Source of the DNA: Nonomuraea guangzhouensis | GTDB lineage: Bacteria; Actinomycetota; Actinomycetes; Streptosporangiales; Streptosporangiaceae | DNA: 64,000 bases | Assembly (NCBI RefSeq): GCF_019396345.1 | Contig: NZ_JAHKRM010000003.1 | Coordinates: forward strand, 310,001-374,000 | Direction of reading: 5' to 3' | Part shown: positions 1 through 6,758 of the stretch, piece by piece | How the letters are laid out: every line of letters begins with the position of its first letter | How positions within the stretch are numbered: the first letter of the stretch is position 1 | Program-made: the position numbers and the translations under genes | Notes under the pieces: model-generated | Told to the model about the DNA's origin: nothing | Seen by the model: the letters and a program-made list of their open reading frames with translations, nothing else | Databases searched by the model: none

Positions 1-83
1 TCTCACTCTAGCGAGGGTGGTCCGCGGGGTCTCTCGGCAAGCGGCAAAGCACTGCAAAGTCCGCATGCCGCTTTTTTCGCACC

Positions 84-111
84 TTGGCCGACGTAATAGA
101 TCATGTAAGGT
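84..111 (+). promoter_or_regulatory. Candidate promoter of the polysaccharide lyase gene
   Basis: TTGGCC at 84-89 and TAAGGT at 106-111 are separated by 16 bp, which fits a housekeeping sigma promoter with a TAnnnT -10 element. The lyase start codon lies 36 bp after the -10 box. Read by eye; the -35 match is only moderate. Confidence 0.35.
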
Positions 112-147
112 GAGCCCGGCATACCCTCCAATAGCCTGGAGTCCGCC

Positions 148-2652
148 GTGTCGCACATGTCTCGTCGCCAGGTTCTCTCCCTGCTCCCCGCCGCCGGCCT
201 GCTCACCGTAGCCTCCCCCTCGCGTGCCGCAGCGGGGGTCGATCACGCGCGGCTGCTCGCCAACACCGTGGCCATCTTCGCGGGCACCCCGGAGGTCAAC
301 GCCCGGCCCGAGGTAGCAGGCAATCTCGCGGTGATCCTCCGGAACGCCAAGCAGCGGCTGACCGCCATGGACCAGGCGGGCGACGGCGAGCTGTTCTCCG
401 GCCTGCGGCTCGGCACCGACGACGCCAACCTGCGACTGGCCTTCCAGTACCTGTACGAGATCGCGCTCGCGACCCGCACACCAGGCGGCGAACTGGAGGG
501 TGACGCGGCGGCCCAGCGGCGGGTCGTCGACGGTCTGCTGTGGCTGCACGAGCGCTACTACGGCAACCAGTCGGCGGGCTACTACGGCAACTGGTTCAAC
601 TGGGAGATCGGCATCTCCACCCAGGTGAGCAGGACGCTGGCCCTGCTGGCCGAACGGCTGCGGGCCGAACGGCCCGACCTGACGGCGACCTACATCGCCT
701 CGATGGACGCCTACCTGCGCAACGGCAAGAACGGCGACGTCGACCTCGACTCCCGCTTCCACACCGGGGCGAACCTGGCCGACATCACCGGCAACCGGAT
801 CCTGCAGGGCGCGCTCACCGGCGACGACGCCCGCGTCGGCAAGGCCATCTCCGACCAGGCCACCGTCTTCGCCACGATCGACCCCTACAACCTCCAGCAC
901 GGGGTCACCGACGGCTACTACCGCGACGGCTCCTTCATCCAGCACGACTCGGTCGCCTACACGGGCTCGTACGGGAAGGCCCTGCTCACCCGCGTCGTCC
1001 AGACCCTCAAGATGCTCGAGGGCGCGACGAGTGGCGGCACCTCCGACCTGGCCGGCGTGGTGTACCGCTGGGTCGCCGACGGCTTCGCCCCGCTGATCTT
1101 CGAGGGGTGGATGATGGAGATCGTCAAGGGGCGGGCGGCCTCGCGCACCACCACCGGCTACGCCGACGTAGGGGTGGTCGTGGAGGCCGTTTCCGACCTG
1201 GCCGATCACGTCGAGGGCGCCGGCGCGCTCGCCCTGAAGAAGTACGTCAAGTTCCTGCCGGCCGCCGACACGGCCACCTTCGTCTCCCCGATCAGCGTCG
1301 CCCGGTACGCGGCCATCCGCGCCGACTCCGCCATCCCGGCCGCCGACCTTAATGCGCCAGAGCGCTGTGTGGCGTTCAACGCCATGGACAGGACCGTCCA
1401 CCGGCGCCCCGGCTACGCCTTCGCCCTGGCGCGCAGCTCCGACCGGATCAGCAAGTACGAGTACATGAGCGGCGAGAACCTCATGCCCTGGTTCCAGGGC
1501 GACGGCGCCTACTACCTCTACCTCGCGGGTGAGGACCAGCGCGAGGTCTTCGGCGTCGACTACTACACGGCCGTCTCGCCGTACCGGCTGGCCGGGATCA
1601 CCGCGCCGGTGCAGGAGCGGCGGACGGTGCCCGAGCTGTACGGCCGGCTCTGGTACGAGAACCCTGGTCACCCGCTGAACTTCACCTCCTCCTCGGAGTC
1701 CCAGAACACCTACGTGTACTTCCCCCGCGCCGGGAACGCCTTCTCCGGCGGCACGACGCTCGGCGCGTACGGGGCGGCCGGCATGGTCCAGTCCGACGAC
1801 GCCGCCTACACCGCCAAACAGGCGGGCATCCTGCCGGACGACTTCGTCGCTTACCAGAACGCCCGCGCGACCAAGTCCTGGTTCATGCTCGACAACGAGA
1901 TCGTGGTGCTGGCCGCGGGCGTCTCCGGCGAGGGCGGCCGCGACGCGGTGACCACCGTGGACAGCCGCATCGCCGCTCCCGGCGACGCGGTCGTACTCAC
2001 CGGCGAAGGCTGGACCGGCAAGGCCTGGCAGACGGGCGACACCACGCCCCCGCGCTGGCTGCGCTACGCCAACGGCACCCGCCGTACCGCGATCGGCTAC
2101 GCCTTCCTCACCCGGCAGGCCGTCGCGGCCGGGCTGGAGACGGTGACCCGCAGCCGCAGGGTCGTGCGTACGTCCAATCCCGACACCAGCGTGACCAAGA
2201 ACGTGTTCACCGCCTCGATCGCCCACCCCACCACCGGCGCCGTCCCCGCCCTCGCCTACGCCCTGGTCCCGAACGCGACCGAGGCCCGCCTGCGCGGCTA
2301 CGCGGACGGCCACCTGGTCGTCCTGGCCAACGACCGGCACGTACAAGCGATCAAGCACAAGACGCTCGGAATCGTCGCCGCCAACGTCTTCTCCGACGGC
2401 CCGCGCCACGCCGAGCGCCTGCTCATCGACGGCCCCGCCTCGGTCATCGTCCAGTCCGGCAAGCGCACGGTCGTCGCCCTGTCCGACCCCACGATGAAAC
2501 GCGACCGCGTCTCCGTCGTCCTGCTCGGCGCCTCCCTCAGGCTCGACAAGGCCGACGAAGGGGTGACGGTACGCCGCGTACCGGGCGGCACCCTGATCCA
2601 GGCGACAACCCGGCACACGCACGGCCGCACCTTCACCGCCACGCTGCGCTGA
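148..2652 (+). CDS. Secreted polysaccharide lyase family 8 (hyaluronate/xanthan lyase type)
   Basis: A secreted lyase that would cleave uronic-acid-containing polysaccharides by beta-elimination outside the cell. Residues 1-30 are a Tat-type signal: SRRQVLS, then a hydrophobic stretch ending in an Ala-rich cleavage region. Asn216, His266 and Tyr275, the last two in FIQHDSVAYTGSYG, keep the 50- and 9-residue spacing of the catalytic Asn/His/Tyr of pneumococcal hyaluronate lyase (family knowledge). At 834 residues the protein is complete: alpha/alpha-toroid first, beta-sandwich domains after. The GTG start at 148 has GGAG at 138-141; an in-frame ATG at 157 is an alternative. The exact glycan (hyaluronan, chondroitin or xanthan) cannot be told by reading. 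It stands alone, with no sugar-uptake genes beside it. Confidence 0.9.
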   Translation: MSHMSRRQVLSLLPAAGLLTVASPSRAAAGVDHARLLANTVAIFAGTPEVNARPEVAGNLAVILRNAKQRLTAMDQAGDGELFSGLRLGTDDANLRLAFQYLYEIALATRTPGGELEGDAAAQRRVVDGLLWLHERYYGNQSAGYYGNWFNWEIGISTQVSRTLALLAERLRAERPDLTATYIASMDAYLRNGKNGDVDLDSRFHTGANLADITGNRILQGALTGDDARVGKAISDQATVFATIDPYNLQHGVTDGYYRDGSFIQHDSVAYTGSYGKALLTRVVQTLKMLEGATSGGTSDLAGVVYRWVADGFAPLIFEGWMMEIVKGRAASRTTTGYADVGVVVEAVSDLADHVEGAGALALKKYVKFLPAADTATFVSPISVARYAAIRADSAIPAADLNAPERCVAFNAMDRTVHRRPGYAFALARSSDRISKYEYMSGENLMPWFQGDGAYYLYLAGEDQREVFGVDYYTAVSPYRLAGITAPVQERRTVPELYGRLWYENPGHPLNFTSSSESQNTYVYFPRAGNAFSGGTTLGAYGAAGMVQSDDAAYTAKQAGILPDDFVAYQNARATKSWFMLDNEIVVLAAGVSGEGGRDAVTTVDSRIAAPGDAVVLTGEGWTGKAWQTGDTTPPRWLRYANGTRRTAIGYAFLTRQAVAAGLETVTRSRRVVRTSNPDTSVTKNVFTASIAHPTTGAVPALAYALVPNATEARLRGYADGHLVVLANDRHVQAIKHKTLGIVAANVFSDGPRHAERLLIDGPASVIVQSGKRTVVALSDPTMKRDRVSVVLLGASLRLDKADEGVTVRRVPGGTLIQATTRHTHGRTFTATLR

Positions 2653-2755
2653 ACCGGCCTTCGGCCCCAGTCGGCGAAGGACAAGAGACCGAAGCGACCC
2701 TGCGGACGCAAGGGAGAGCGCGCTGAAAGCCTGGTAAGGCGATCTGTACCTGAAG

Positions 2756-2761
2756 TATGGT
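2756..2761 (+). promoter_or_regulatory. -10 element giving a leaderless vapB-like transcript
   Basis: TATGGT at 2756-2761 fits TAnnnT and lies 7 nt before the ATG at 2769, so transcription would begin at or next to the start codon. No ribosome binding site precedes that ATG, which supports a leaderless mRNA. Nearby repeats (GTATGG at 2755-2760 and at 2767-2772) could serve toxin-antitoxin autoregulation; that is inference. Confidence 0.45.
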
Positions 2762-2768
2762 CTGGTGT

Positions 2769-3047
2769 ATGGCGACCAAGAAGGTAACGGTGACGATCCC
2801 TGAGGAGCTCCTTGACGAGATCCGCGCGGATGCGGCCGAACGGGGCCTGTCGGCGTACGTCGCCGAGGCGTTGCGCTTCAAGCGCGACCGGGACAGGTTG
2901 CTGGAACTGGTGAACTGGCTGGGGGAGGAGTACGGCCCGGTCACCGACGAGGAGCGCGCGGCGGCGATCGAGGATCTGGAAGATCTCGACGCTGAGCACG
3001 AGCGCCGCCGCGCCGGGGGAAAGCGCGACGCCGGAGAGACTGCGTGA
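2769..3047 (+). CDS. Ribbon-helix-helix type antitoxin (VapB-like)
   Basis: Small antitoxin partner of the PIN-domain protein that follows. The N-terminus (ATKKVTVTIPEELLDEIRA) reads as the beta-strand and first helix of a CopG/MetJ-type ribbon-helix-helix DNA-binding domain. The acidic, helical C-terminus (about residues 45-85) is the usual toxin-wrapping segment. I chose the ATG at 2769 because a -10 box lies 7 nt upstream, implying a leaderless transcript; an in-frame ATG at 2757 would add four residues and overlaps the -10. Its stop overlaps the toxin start by 4 bp, so the two are translationally coupled. Expected role: neutralise the toxin and repress the operon. 92 residues. Confidence 0.75.
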   Translation: MATKKVTVTIPEELLDEIRADAAERGLSAYVAEALRFKRDRDRLLELVNWLGEEYGPVTDEERAAAIEDLEDLDAEHERRRAGGKRDAGETA

Positions 3048-3469
3048 GCAAGCCGAGCAGTGAGCACGGGCAGGCGCCGCTGCGTATCTTCGTACTCGAC
3101 TGCGAAGCCTTGTCCCTGGCCGTCCGGGGCGACCGGAAGATGATCGCTTGGCTGGACCTGGCGGCTCGGGGCCAAGCGGAGGTGGTGACGTCTCCGATGA
3201 CGGTGGTCGAGGCGTTCGACGGCAGGATCACCGAGCAGCGCTGGGACTGGGTGCTGTCCCGGCTCGATGTCGCCGACATCGGGAAAGATCAGGCCCGTCA
3301 GGCCCGCCGGCTCCTGGCCGATGCCAAGCTGCACGGCCACAAGTACGCGATCGACGCTGTGCTCGCCGTCATCGCACGACAGCAGAAGGGGCAGGTCACC
3401 GTCTTCACCTCGGATGCGGACGACCTGGAGAAGCTGGTCCCGGACTCGATCGTCGTCAAGAAGGTGTGA
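3044..3469 (+). CDS. PIN-domain ribonuclease toxin (VapC-like)
   Basis: Predicted Mg-dependent RNase of the PIN family, the toxin half of a type II toxin-antitoxin pair. The acidic metal-binding residues expected of the fold are visible: Asp19 in FVLDCEALS, Glu56 in TVVEAF, Asp104 in YAIDAVLAVIA and Asp124/Asp126 in TSDADDLEKL. The 141-residue length is usual for VapC. It starts with GTG, overlapping the antitoxin stop by 4 bp. The family cleaves tRNA or rRNA sites; the target cannot be predicted. Because the acidic set is complete I see no sign of inactivation. Confidence 0.85.
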   Translation: MSKPSSEHGQAPLRIFVLDCEALSLAVRGDRKMIAWLDLAARGQAEVVTSPMTVVEAFDGRITEQRWDWVLSRLDVADIGKDQARQARRLLADAKLHGHKYAIDAVLAVIARQQKGQVTVFTSDADDLEKLVPDSIVVKKV

Positions 3470-3556
3470 CGTCCGCCGCAAGGTGATCGTGCTTGTCACC
3501 GGAAATTTCGCCGTTATTGGCCCATTATCGGATTTCGGTCCTTACCATAATGCCCG

Positions 3557-3568
3557 CGGTGATCACCG
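3557..3568 (+). promoter_or_regulatory. Palindrome upstream of glycerophosphodiesterase gene
   Basis: CGGTGATCACCG is a perfect 12-bp palindrome 38 bp before the start codon. An AT-rich stretch that could hold the promoter lies just 5' of it (3515-3551). It may be an operator; no regulator can be assigned. Confidence 0.25.
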
Positions 3569-3606
3569 GTGAAAGTCTCCGGTGCGGACACCGCCGGGAG
3601 TCTCAC

Positions 3607-4761
3607 GTGCGAAAGATCGCAGCCACCACCCTCGCCCTCCTCATCCCCCTGGCCGGAGCCGGCCCGGCTCGGGCCGAAGCCGAAGCCGCGCCCGACCGGT
3701 CCCAGGTGGTCATCATCGGCCACCGCGGCGCGGCGGGTCACCGCCCCGAGCACACGCAGGGCGGTTACGAGCTGGCCGTGGCCATGGGCGCCGACTGGAT
3801 CGAGCCCGACCTGGTGCCGACCAAGGACCACGTGCTGGTCGTCCGGCACGAGAACGAGATCTCCGGCACCACCGACGTGTCGCTGCGTCCCGAGTTCGCC
3901 GCGCGCAAGACCACCAAGGTCGTCGACGGGCGCAACGTGACCGGGTGGTTCACCGAGGACTTCACGCTGGCCGAGCTGAAGACGCTGCGCGCGGTCGAGC
4001 GACTGCCCGCGATCCGCCAGCGCAACACCGTGTACAACGGCTACTACCAGGTGCTCACCTTCCAGGAGGTGCTCGACCTGGCCAAGCGGCTCTCGCACCA
4101 GTACGGCAAGCAGGTCGGCGTCTTTCCCGAGACCAAGCACCCGACCTACTTCAGGTCGATCGGGCTGCCGCTGGAGGAGCCGCTGATCGAGACCGTCAAG
4201 CGCAACGGGCTCAACCGGCCGAACAGTCCGGTCGTGGTGCAGTCGTTCGAGCCGTCCAGCCTGAAGCGGGTGGCCAAGGACCTGCGCGTGCCCCTGTGGC
4301 AGGCCCTGGGCACCACCGGCCAGCCGTACGATCTGACCGCGGCCGGAGACCCGACGACCTACGCGGACATGATGAAGCCCGAAGGGCTGGCGAAGATCGC
4401 GCAGTACGCGCAGTGGATCGGGCCGGACAAGTCATCGGTGATCCCGATCAACCCGGACGGCAGCTCGGGCACCCCGACGACGCTGGTCTCCGACGCGCAC
4501 AAGGCGAGACTGAAGATCGGCGTGTACACCTTCCGCAGCGAGAACCAGTATCTGCCCCTGCAGCTGCGCCGCGGTCAGGTCCCGACCGACCACGGTGACG
4601 CGCTGGCGGAGTATCGCGCGCACCTGGACCAGGGCGTGGACGCCTTCGTCGCCGACTATCCCGACACCGCCGCTCTGGCGAAGGCCGAGCGGGGTCAGCC
4701 GCACAAGCAGGTGCAGCCGAAGCAGTTCGACAACGGCCTGCCGGAAGAGGGTCAGGAGTAG
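3607..4761 (+). CDS. Secreted glycerophosphodiester phosphodiesterase (GlpQ type)
   Basis: Hydrolyses glycerophosphodiesters, released from phospholipids or teichoic acids, to glycerol-3-phosphate and an alcohol. I place the start at GTG 3607, since GGGAG lies about 7 nt upstream and translation then opens with a clean Sec signal: RK, a hydrophobic core, and cleavage near GPARA. The GDPD active-site signature follows at once: GHRGAAGHRPEHT, then WIEPDLVPTKDHVLVVRHE, giving the His/Arg, Glu-x-Asp and second His of the family. About 384 residues, the usual size for the periplasmic/secreted class. The last 10 bp overlap the convergent tetR-like gene. The family is often phosphate-regulated, but I see no convincing Pho box. 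Confidence 0.88.
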   Translation: MRKIAATTLALLIPLAGAGPARAEAEAAPDRSQVVIIGHRGAAGHRPEHTQGGYELAVAMGADWIEPDLVPTKDHVLVVRHENEISGTTDVSLRPEFAARKTTKVVDGRNVTGWFTEDFTLAELKTLRAVERLPAIRQRNTVYNGYYQVLTFQEVLDLAKRLSHQYGKQVGVFPETKHPTYFRSIGLPLEEPLIETVKRNGLNRPNSPVVVQSFEPSSLKRVAKDLRVPLWQALGTTGQPYDLTAAGDPTTYADMMKPEGLAKIAQYAQWIGPDKSSVIPINPDGSSGTPTTLVSDAHKARLKIGVYTFRSENQYLPLQLRRGQVPTDHGDALAEYRAHLDQGVDAFVADYPDTAALAKAERGQPHKQVQPKQFDNGLPEEGQE

Positions 4762-5387
4762 CTGGGCAAGGAGTCTTCCTCGGCGCGGCCGGGAACGGTG
4801 GCGCCGAGGAGGGCCAGGCAGTTCGTCCACAGGGCGTCGAGGTGCTGGGTGTTGTTGTAGAGCTTGGCGAAGAGCACCTGGCCTTCGAGCTGGGCGACGA
4901 CGGATCGCGCGGCCTCGTGGGTGTCGGCGACGGTGGCCTCTCCGCGCTCCCGGGCTTCGGTGATGACCTTTTCCACCATGCCGACCTGCGCCTCGAAGAT
5001 CTGCTGCAGGCGTTCGCGTAGGGCTTCCGTCTGGTTGCTCATCTCCAGGGTCAGGTTCCCGAAAAGACAGCCCGAGACGGTGCCGCAGCTCTGCTGCCCG
5101 GCGCGCTGGTCGGCTTCGGTGGCCTCGAACAGCTGCCGGAGCCGCTGGAGGGGCGGGTCATCGCTGCGCAGGATGCGGTTCCAGCCGCTGCGCTCCTCGG
5201 CCCAATGCTCGTCGATGACGGCCAGGGCGAGCTCCTCCTTGGAGTCGAAGAAGTAGTAGAAGCTACCCTTCGGCACGCCTGCCGCCTTGCAGATCTCGGC
5301 CACCCCTAGTGCCGAGTAGCCACGCAGCTCGATGAGTGTCTGCGCCGCGCTGAGGATCCTCTCCTTGGCATCACTGGTTCGTCCCAT
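4752..5387 (-). CDS. TetR-family transcriptional repressor
   Basis: DNA-binding repressor of 211 residues. The N-terminal helix-turn-helix reads ALGVAEICKAAGVPKGSFYYFF at about residues 27-48, a textbook TetR motif; the rest is the helical ligand-binding domain, containing Cys residues (CGTVSGCLF) that might take part in sensing. It is divergent from the SnoaL-like gene, and a -10-like TACACT (5399-5394, minus strand) lies 6 nt from its ATG, so its mRNA may be leaderless. A palindrome in this spacer recurs before the SDR gene downstream, so it most likely represses itself, the SnoaL-like gene and the SDR. The inducer is unknown. Confidence 0.9.
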   Translation of the reverse strand: MGRTSDAKERILSAAQTLIELRGYSALGVAEICKAAGVPKGSFYYFFDSKEELALAVIDEHWAEERSGWNRILRSDDPPLQRLRQLFEATEADQRAGQQSCGTVSGCLFGNLTLEMSNQTEALRERLQQIFEAQVGMVEKVITEARERGEATVADTHEAARSVVAQLEGQVLFAKLYNNTQHLDALWTNCLALLGATVPGRAEEDSLPSYS

Positions 5388-5388
5388 G

Positions 5389-5417
5389 TTGCCAGTGTAC
5401 GACCGGTCGTCTACTTT
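5389..5417 (+). promoter_or_regulatory. Promoter of the SnoaL-like gene
   Basis: TTGCCA (5389-5394), a 17-bp spacer, then TACTTT (5412-5417). One operator palindrome sits inside the spacer and a second just after the -10, the same layout as the SDR promoter downstream. Confidence 0.6.
5396..5413 (+). promoter_or_regulatory. TetR operator copy 1
   Basis: Palindrome centred on CCGG at 5403-5406. Its right half is the perfect half-site GGTCGTCTA; its left half has two mismatches to TAGACGACC. It overlaps the spacer of the SnoaL-like promoter and the -10 of the divergent tetR-like gene, so one bound dimer could silence both. Confidence 0.7.
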
Positions 5418-5435
5418 TACTAGACCGGTCGACTA
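5418..5435 (+). promoter_or_regulatory. TetR operator copy 2
   Basis: Second, weaker copy, centred 22 bp from copy 1. The right half GGTCGACTA has one mismatch to the consensus; the left half keeps only the core GACC. It lies at the expected transcription start of the SnoaL-like gene. Confidence 0.6.
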
Positions 5436-5456
5436 CTCATCACGAAGGAAGCTACC

Positions 5457-5822
5457 ATGACCGATCCGATGCGCGAGATCCTGAACCGCTGGAAGGCCGC
5501 TTTCGACGGCCGCCAGGTGGACGCGATGGCCGACCTGTTCACCTCGGACGCCCTCTTCCAGGGCTTCGGGCCCAAGGTCGTCACCGGCCGCGACGCGGTA
5601 CGCGCCTACTACGACGCGGTGCCGGATGGCCGCACCGCCGAGGTCACCGTCCTGGGCACGTACACCATCGGCGAGGAGATGGCCGGCGGATTCGCGGACG
5701 TCACCTTCGGTGGCCCCAAGGGCTGGGAAGTGGCGGTGCACCTTTCGCTGGTCCTTCGGCGTGATCAGGGCACGTGGCGGATTCGCCAGTACCACGTGTC
5801 CAAGGTCATCACGGAACATTGA
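5457..5822 (+). CDS. SnoaL-like / NTF2-fold small protein
   Basis: A 121-residue cone-shaped alpha+beta barrel protein of the SnoaL/ketosteroid-isomerase superfamily. The opening helix (MREILNRWKAAFDGRQVDAMADLF), the DALFQGFGP segment and the closing strands (VHLSLVLRRDQGTWRIRQYHVSKV) fit the fold. Members act as isomerases, cyclases or hydrolases on small molecules, or have no known activity, so the reaction cannot be assigned. The start ATG has GAAGGAAG at 5443-5450. The gene lies between two copies of the same operator pattern, so it should be induced together with the SDR gene; the two probably act on the same small molecule, perhaps the TetR ligand. Confidence 0.75.
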   Translation: MTDPMREILNRWKAAFDGRQVDAMADLFTSDALFQGFGPKVVTGRDAVRAYYDAVPDGRTAEVTVLGTYTIGEEMAGGFADVTFGGPKGWEVAVHLSLVLRRDQGTWRIRQYHVSKVITEH

Positions 5823-5847
5823 CGATTGTCGACCGGTCGTCTATGTT
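5819..5847 (+). promoter_or_regulatory. Promoter of the SDR gene
   Basis: TTGACG (5819-5824), overlapping the stop of the preceding gene, then a 17-bp spacer and TATGTT (5842-5847). This is the best -35/-10 match in the window. Operators lie in the spacer and directly after the -10. Confidence 0.7.
5826..5843 (+). promoter_or_regulatory. TetR operator copy 3
   Basis: Centred on CCGG at 5833-5836. The right half is a perfect GGTCGTCTA; the left half is TTGTCGACC. It occupies the promoter spacer of the SDR gene, just as copy 1 does for the SnoaL-like gene. Confidence 0.7.
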
Positions 5848-5849
5848 AA

Positions 5850-5867
5850 TAGACGACCGGTCGGCTA
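5850..5867 (+). promoter_or_regulatory. TetR operator copy 4
   Basis: TAGACGACCGGTCGGCTA: the left half is perfect and the right half has one mismatch, making this the most symmetric of the four copies. It is centred 24 bp from copy 3 and covers the expected transcription start. Confidence 0.72.
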
Positions 5868-5899
5868 GTAATCAGTCCACAAGCACAAAGAAGGTCATC

Positions 5900-6598
5900 A
5901 TGAAGGTCGCAGTCATCACCGGTGCGTCGCAGGGCCTCGGTGCCGGGTTCGTCGCCGCCTACCGCAAGCTCGGCTATGGCGTCGTCGCCACCTCGCGCAC
6001 GATCGCCCCCGTCAACGACGCCGACGTTGTAACCGTCCAGGGTGACATCGCCGACCCGGCCACCGCCGAGCGCGTCATCGCCGCCGCCGTCGAGCGTTTC
6101 GGCCGGGTCGACACTCTGATCAACAACGCCGGGATCTTCGTCGCCAAGCCCTTCACCGAGTACACCGCCGACGACTACGCGACCGTGACCGGCATCAACC
6201 TGACCGGGTTCTTCCGCATCACCCAGCTGGCCATTCCGCACATGCTGGCTCAGGGCGGCGGCCACATCGTCAACATCACCACCAGCCTGGTCGACAACGC
6301 CGACTCCAGGGTCCCCGCCGCGCTGGCCTCGCTGACGAAGGGTGGCCTGCAGTCCGTCACCAAGGGCCTCGCCATCGAGTACGCGACCCGCGGCGTCCGC
6401 GTCAACGCCGTCGCGCCGGGCACGATCAAGACCCCGATGCACCCCGAGGAGTCCCACCAGGTCCTCGCCGGCCTGCACCCGGTCGGGCGGATGGGCGAGG
6501 TGAGCGACATCGTCGACGCGGTGGTCTACCTCGAGAACGCCCCGTTCGTCACCGGCGAGATCCTGCACGTCGACGGTGGCATGAGCGCCGGCCACTGA
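5900..6598 (+). CDS. SDR-family oxidoreductase lacking the catalytic Tyr
   Basis: Rossmann-fold NAD(P)-dependent short-chain dehydrogenase/reductase of 232 residues. The cofactor motif TGASQGLG starts near residue 7, NNAG is present, and the C-terminal PGTIKTPM and DGG elements are normal. In the YxxxK active site Lys147 is kept (ASLTKGG), but the position of the proton-relay Tyr (143) is Ala. ASLTKGG is, from memory, a recurring variant, so this is probably a real subgroup, not a mutation; its chemistry may be altered or it may act as a binding protein. The ATG at 5900 follows AAAGAAGG at 5886-5893; longer readings would run through the operator. Likely controlled by the TetR repressor upstream. 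Confidence 0.88.
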   Translation: MKVAVITGASQGLGAGFVAAYRKLGYGVVATSRTIAPVNDADVVTVQGDIADPATAERVIAAAVERFGRVDTLINNAGIFVAKPFTEYTADDYATVTGINLTGFFRITQLAIPHMLAQGGGHIVNITTSLVDNADSRVPAALASLTKGGLQSVTKGLAIEYATRGVRVNAVAPGTIKTPMHPEESHQVLAGLHPVGRMGEVSDIVDAVVYLENAPFVTGEILHVDGGMSAGH

Positions 6599-6671
6599 CC
6601 GCGTGACCGCACTTCCGCGGGGTCTGTGACGGGTGCTCGCGGTCGTGCTGGTTGCCGGCGCATTTACACCA

Positions 6672-6700
6672 TGGACAACATTTCGTCAGGCGGTTAGGTT
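6672..6700 (+). promoter_or_regulatory. Promoter of the GxGYxYP protein gene
   Basis: TGGACA (6672-6677), a 17-bp spacer, then TAGGTT (6695-6700). The start codon lies 58 bp after the -10, leaving a short 5' leader with AAGGAG at 6741-6746. Confidence 0.5.
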
Positions 6701-6758
6701 CGCTGCAGATGACAACGATGTCAGTCCCGGTCCCTCCAGCAAGGAGCAGCGATCGCTG

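Noticed and set aside
2656..2667. GGCC-TTC-GGCC as a terminator after the lyase gene
   Set aside because: The stem is only 4 bp and no T-run follows; too weak to call.
3493..3606. Upstream extension of the glycerophosphodiesterase
   Set aside because: It would bury the signal peptide; GTG 3607 has GGGAG and a clean signal sequence.
5774..5899. Upstream extension of the SDR gene
   Set aside because: The extra codons would run through the preceding gene's end, the promoter and both operators, and SDR proteins start just before the TGxxxGxG motif.
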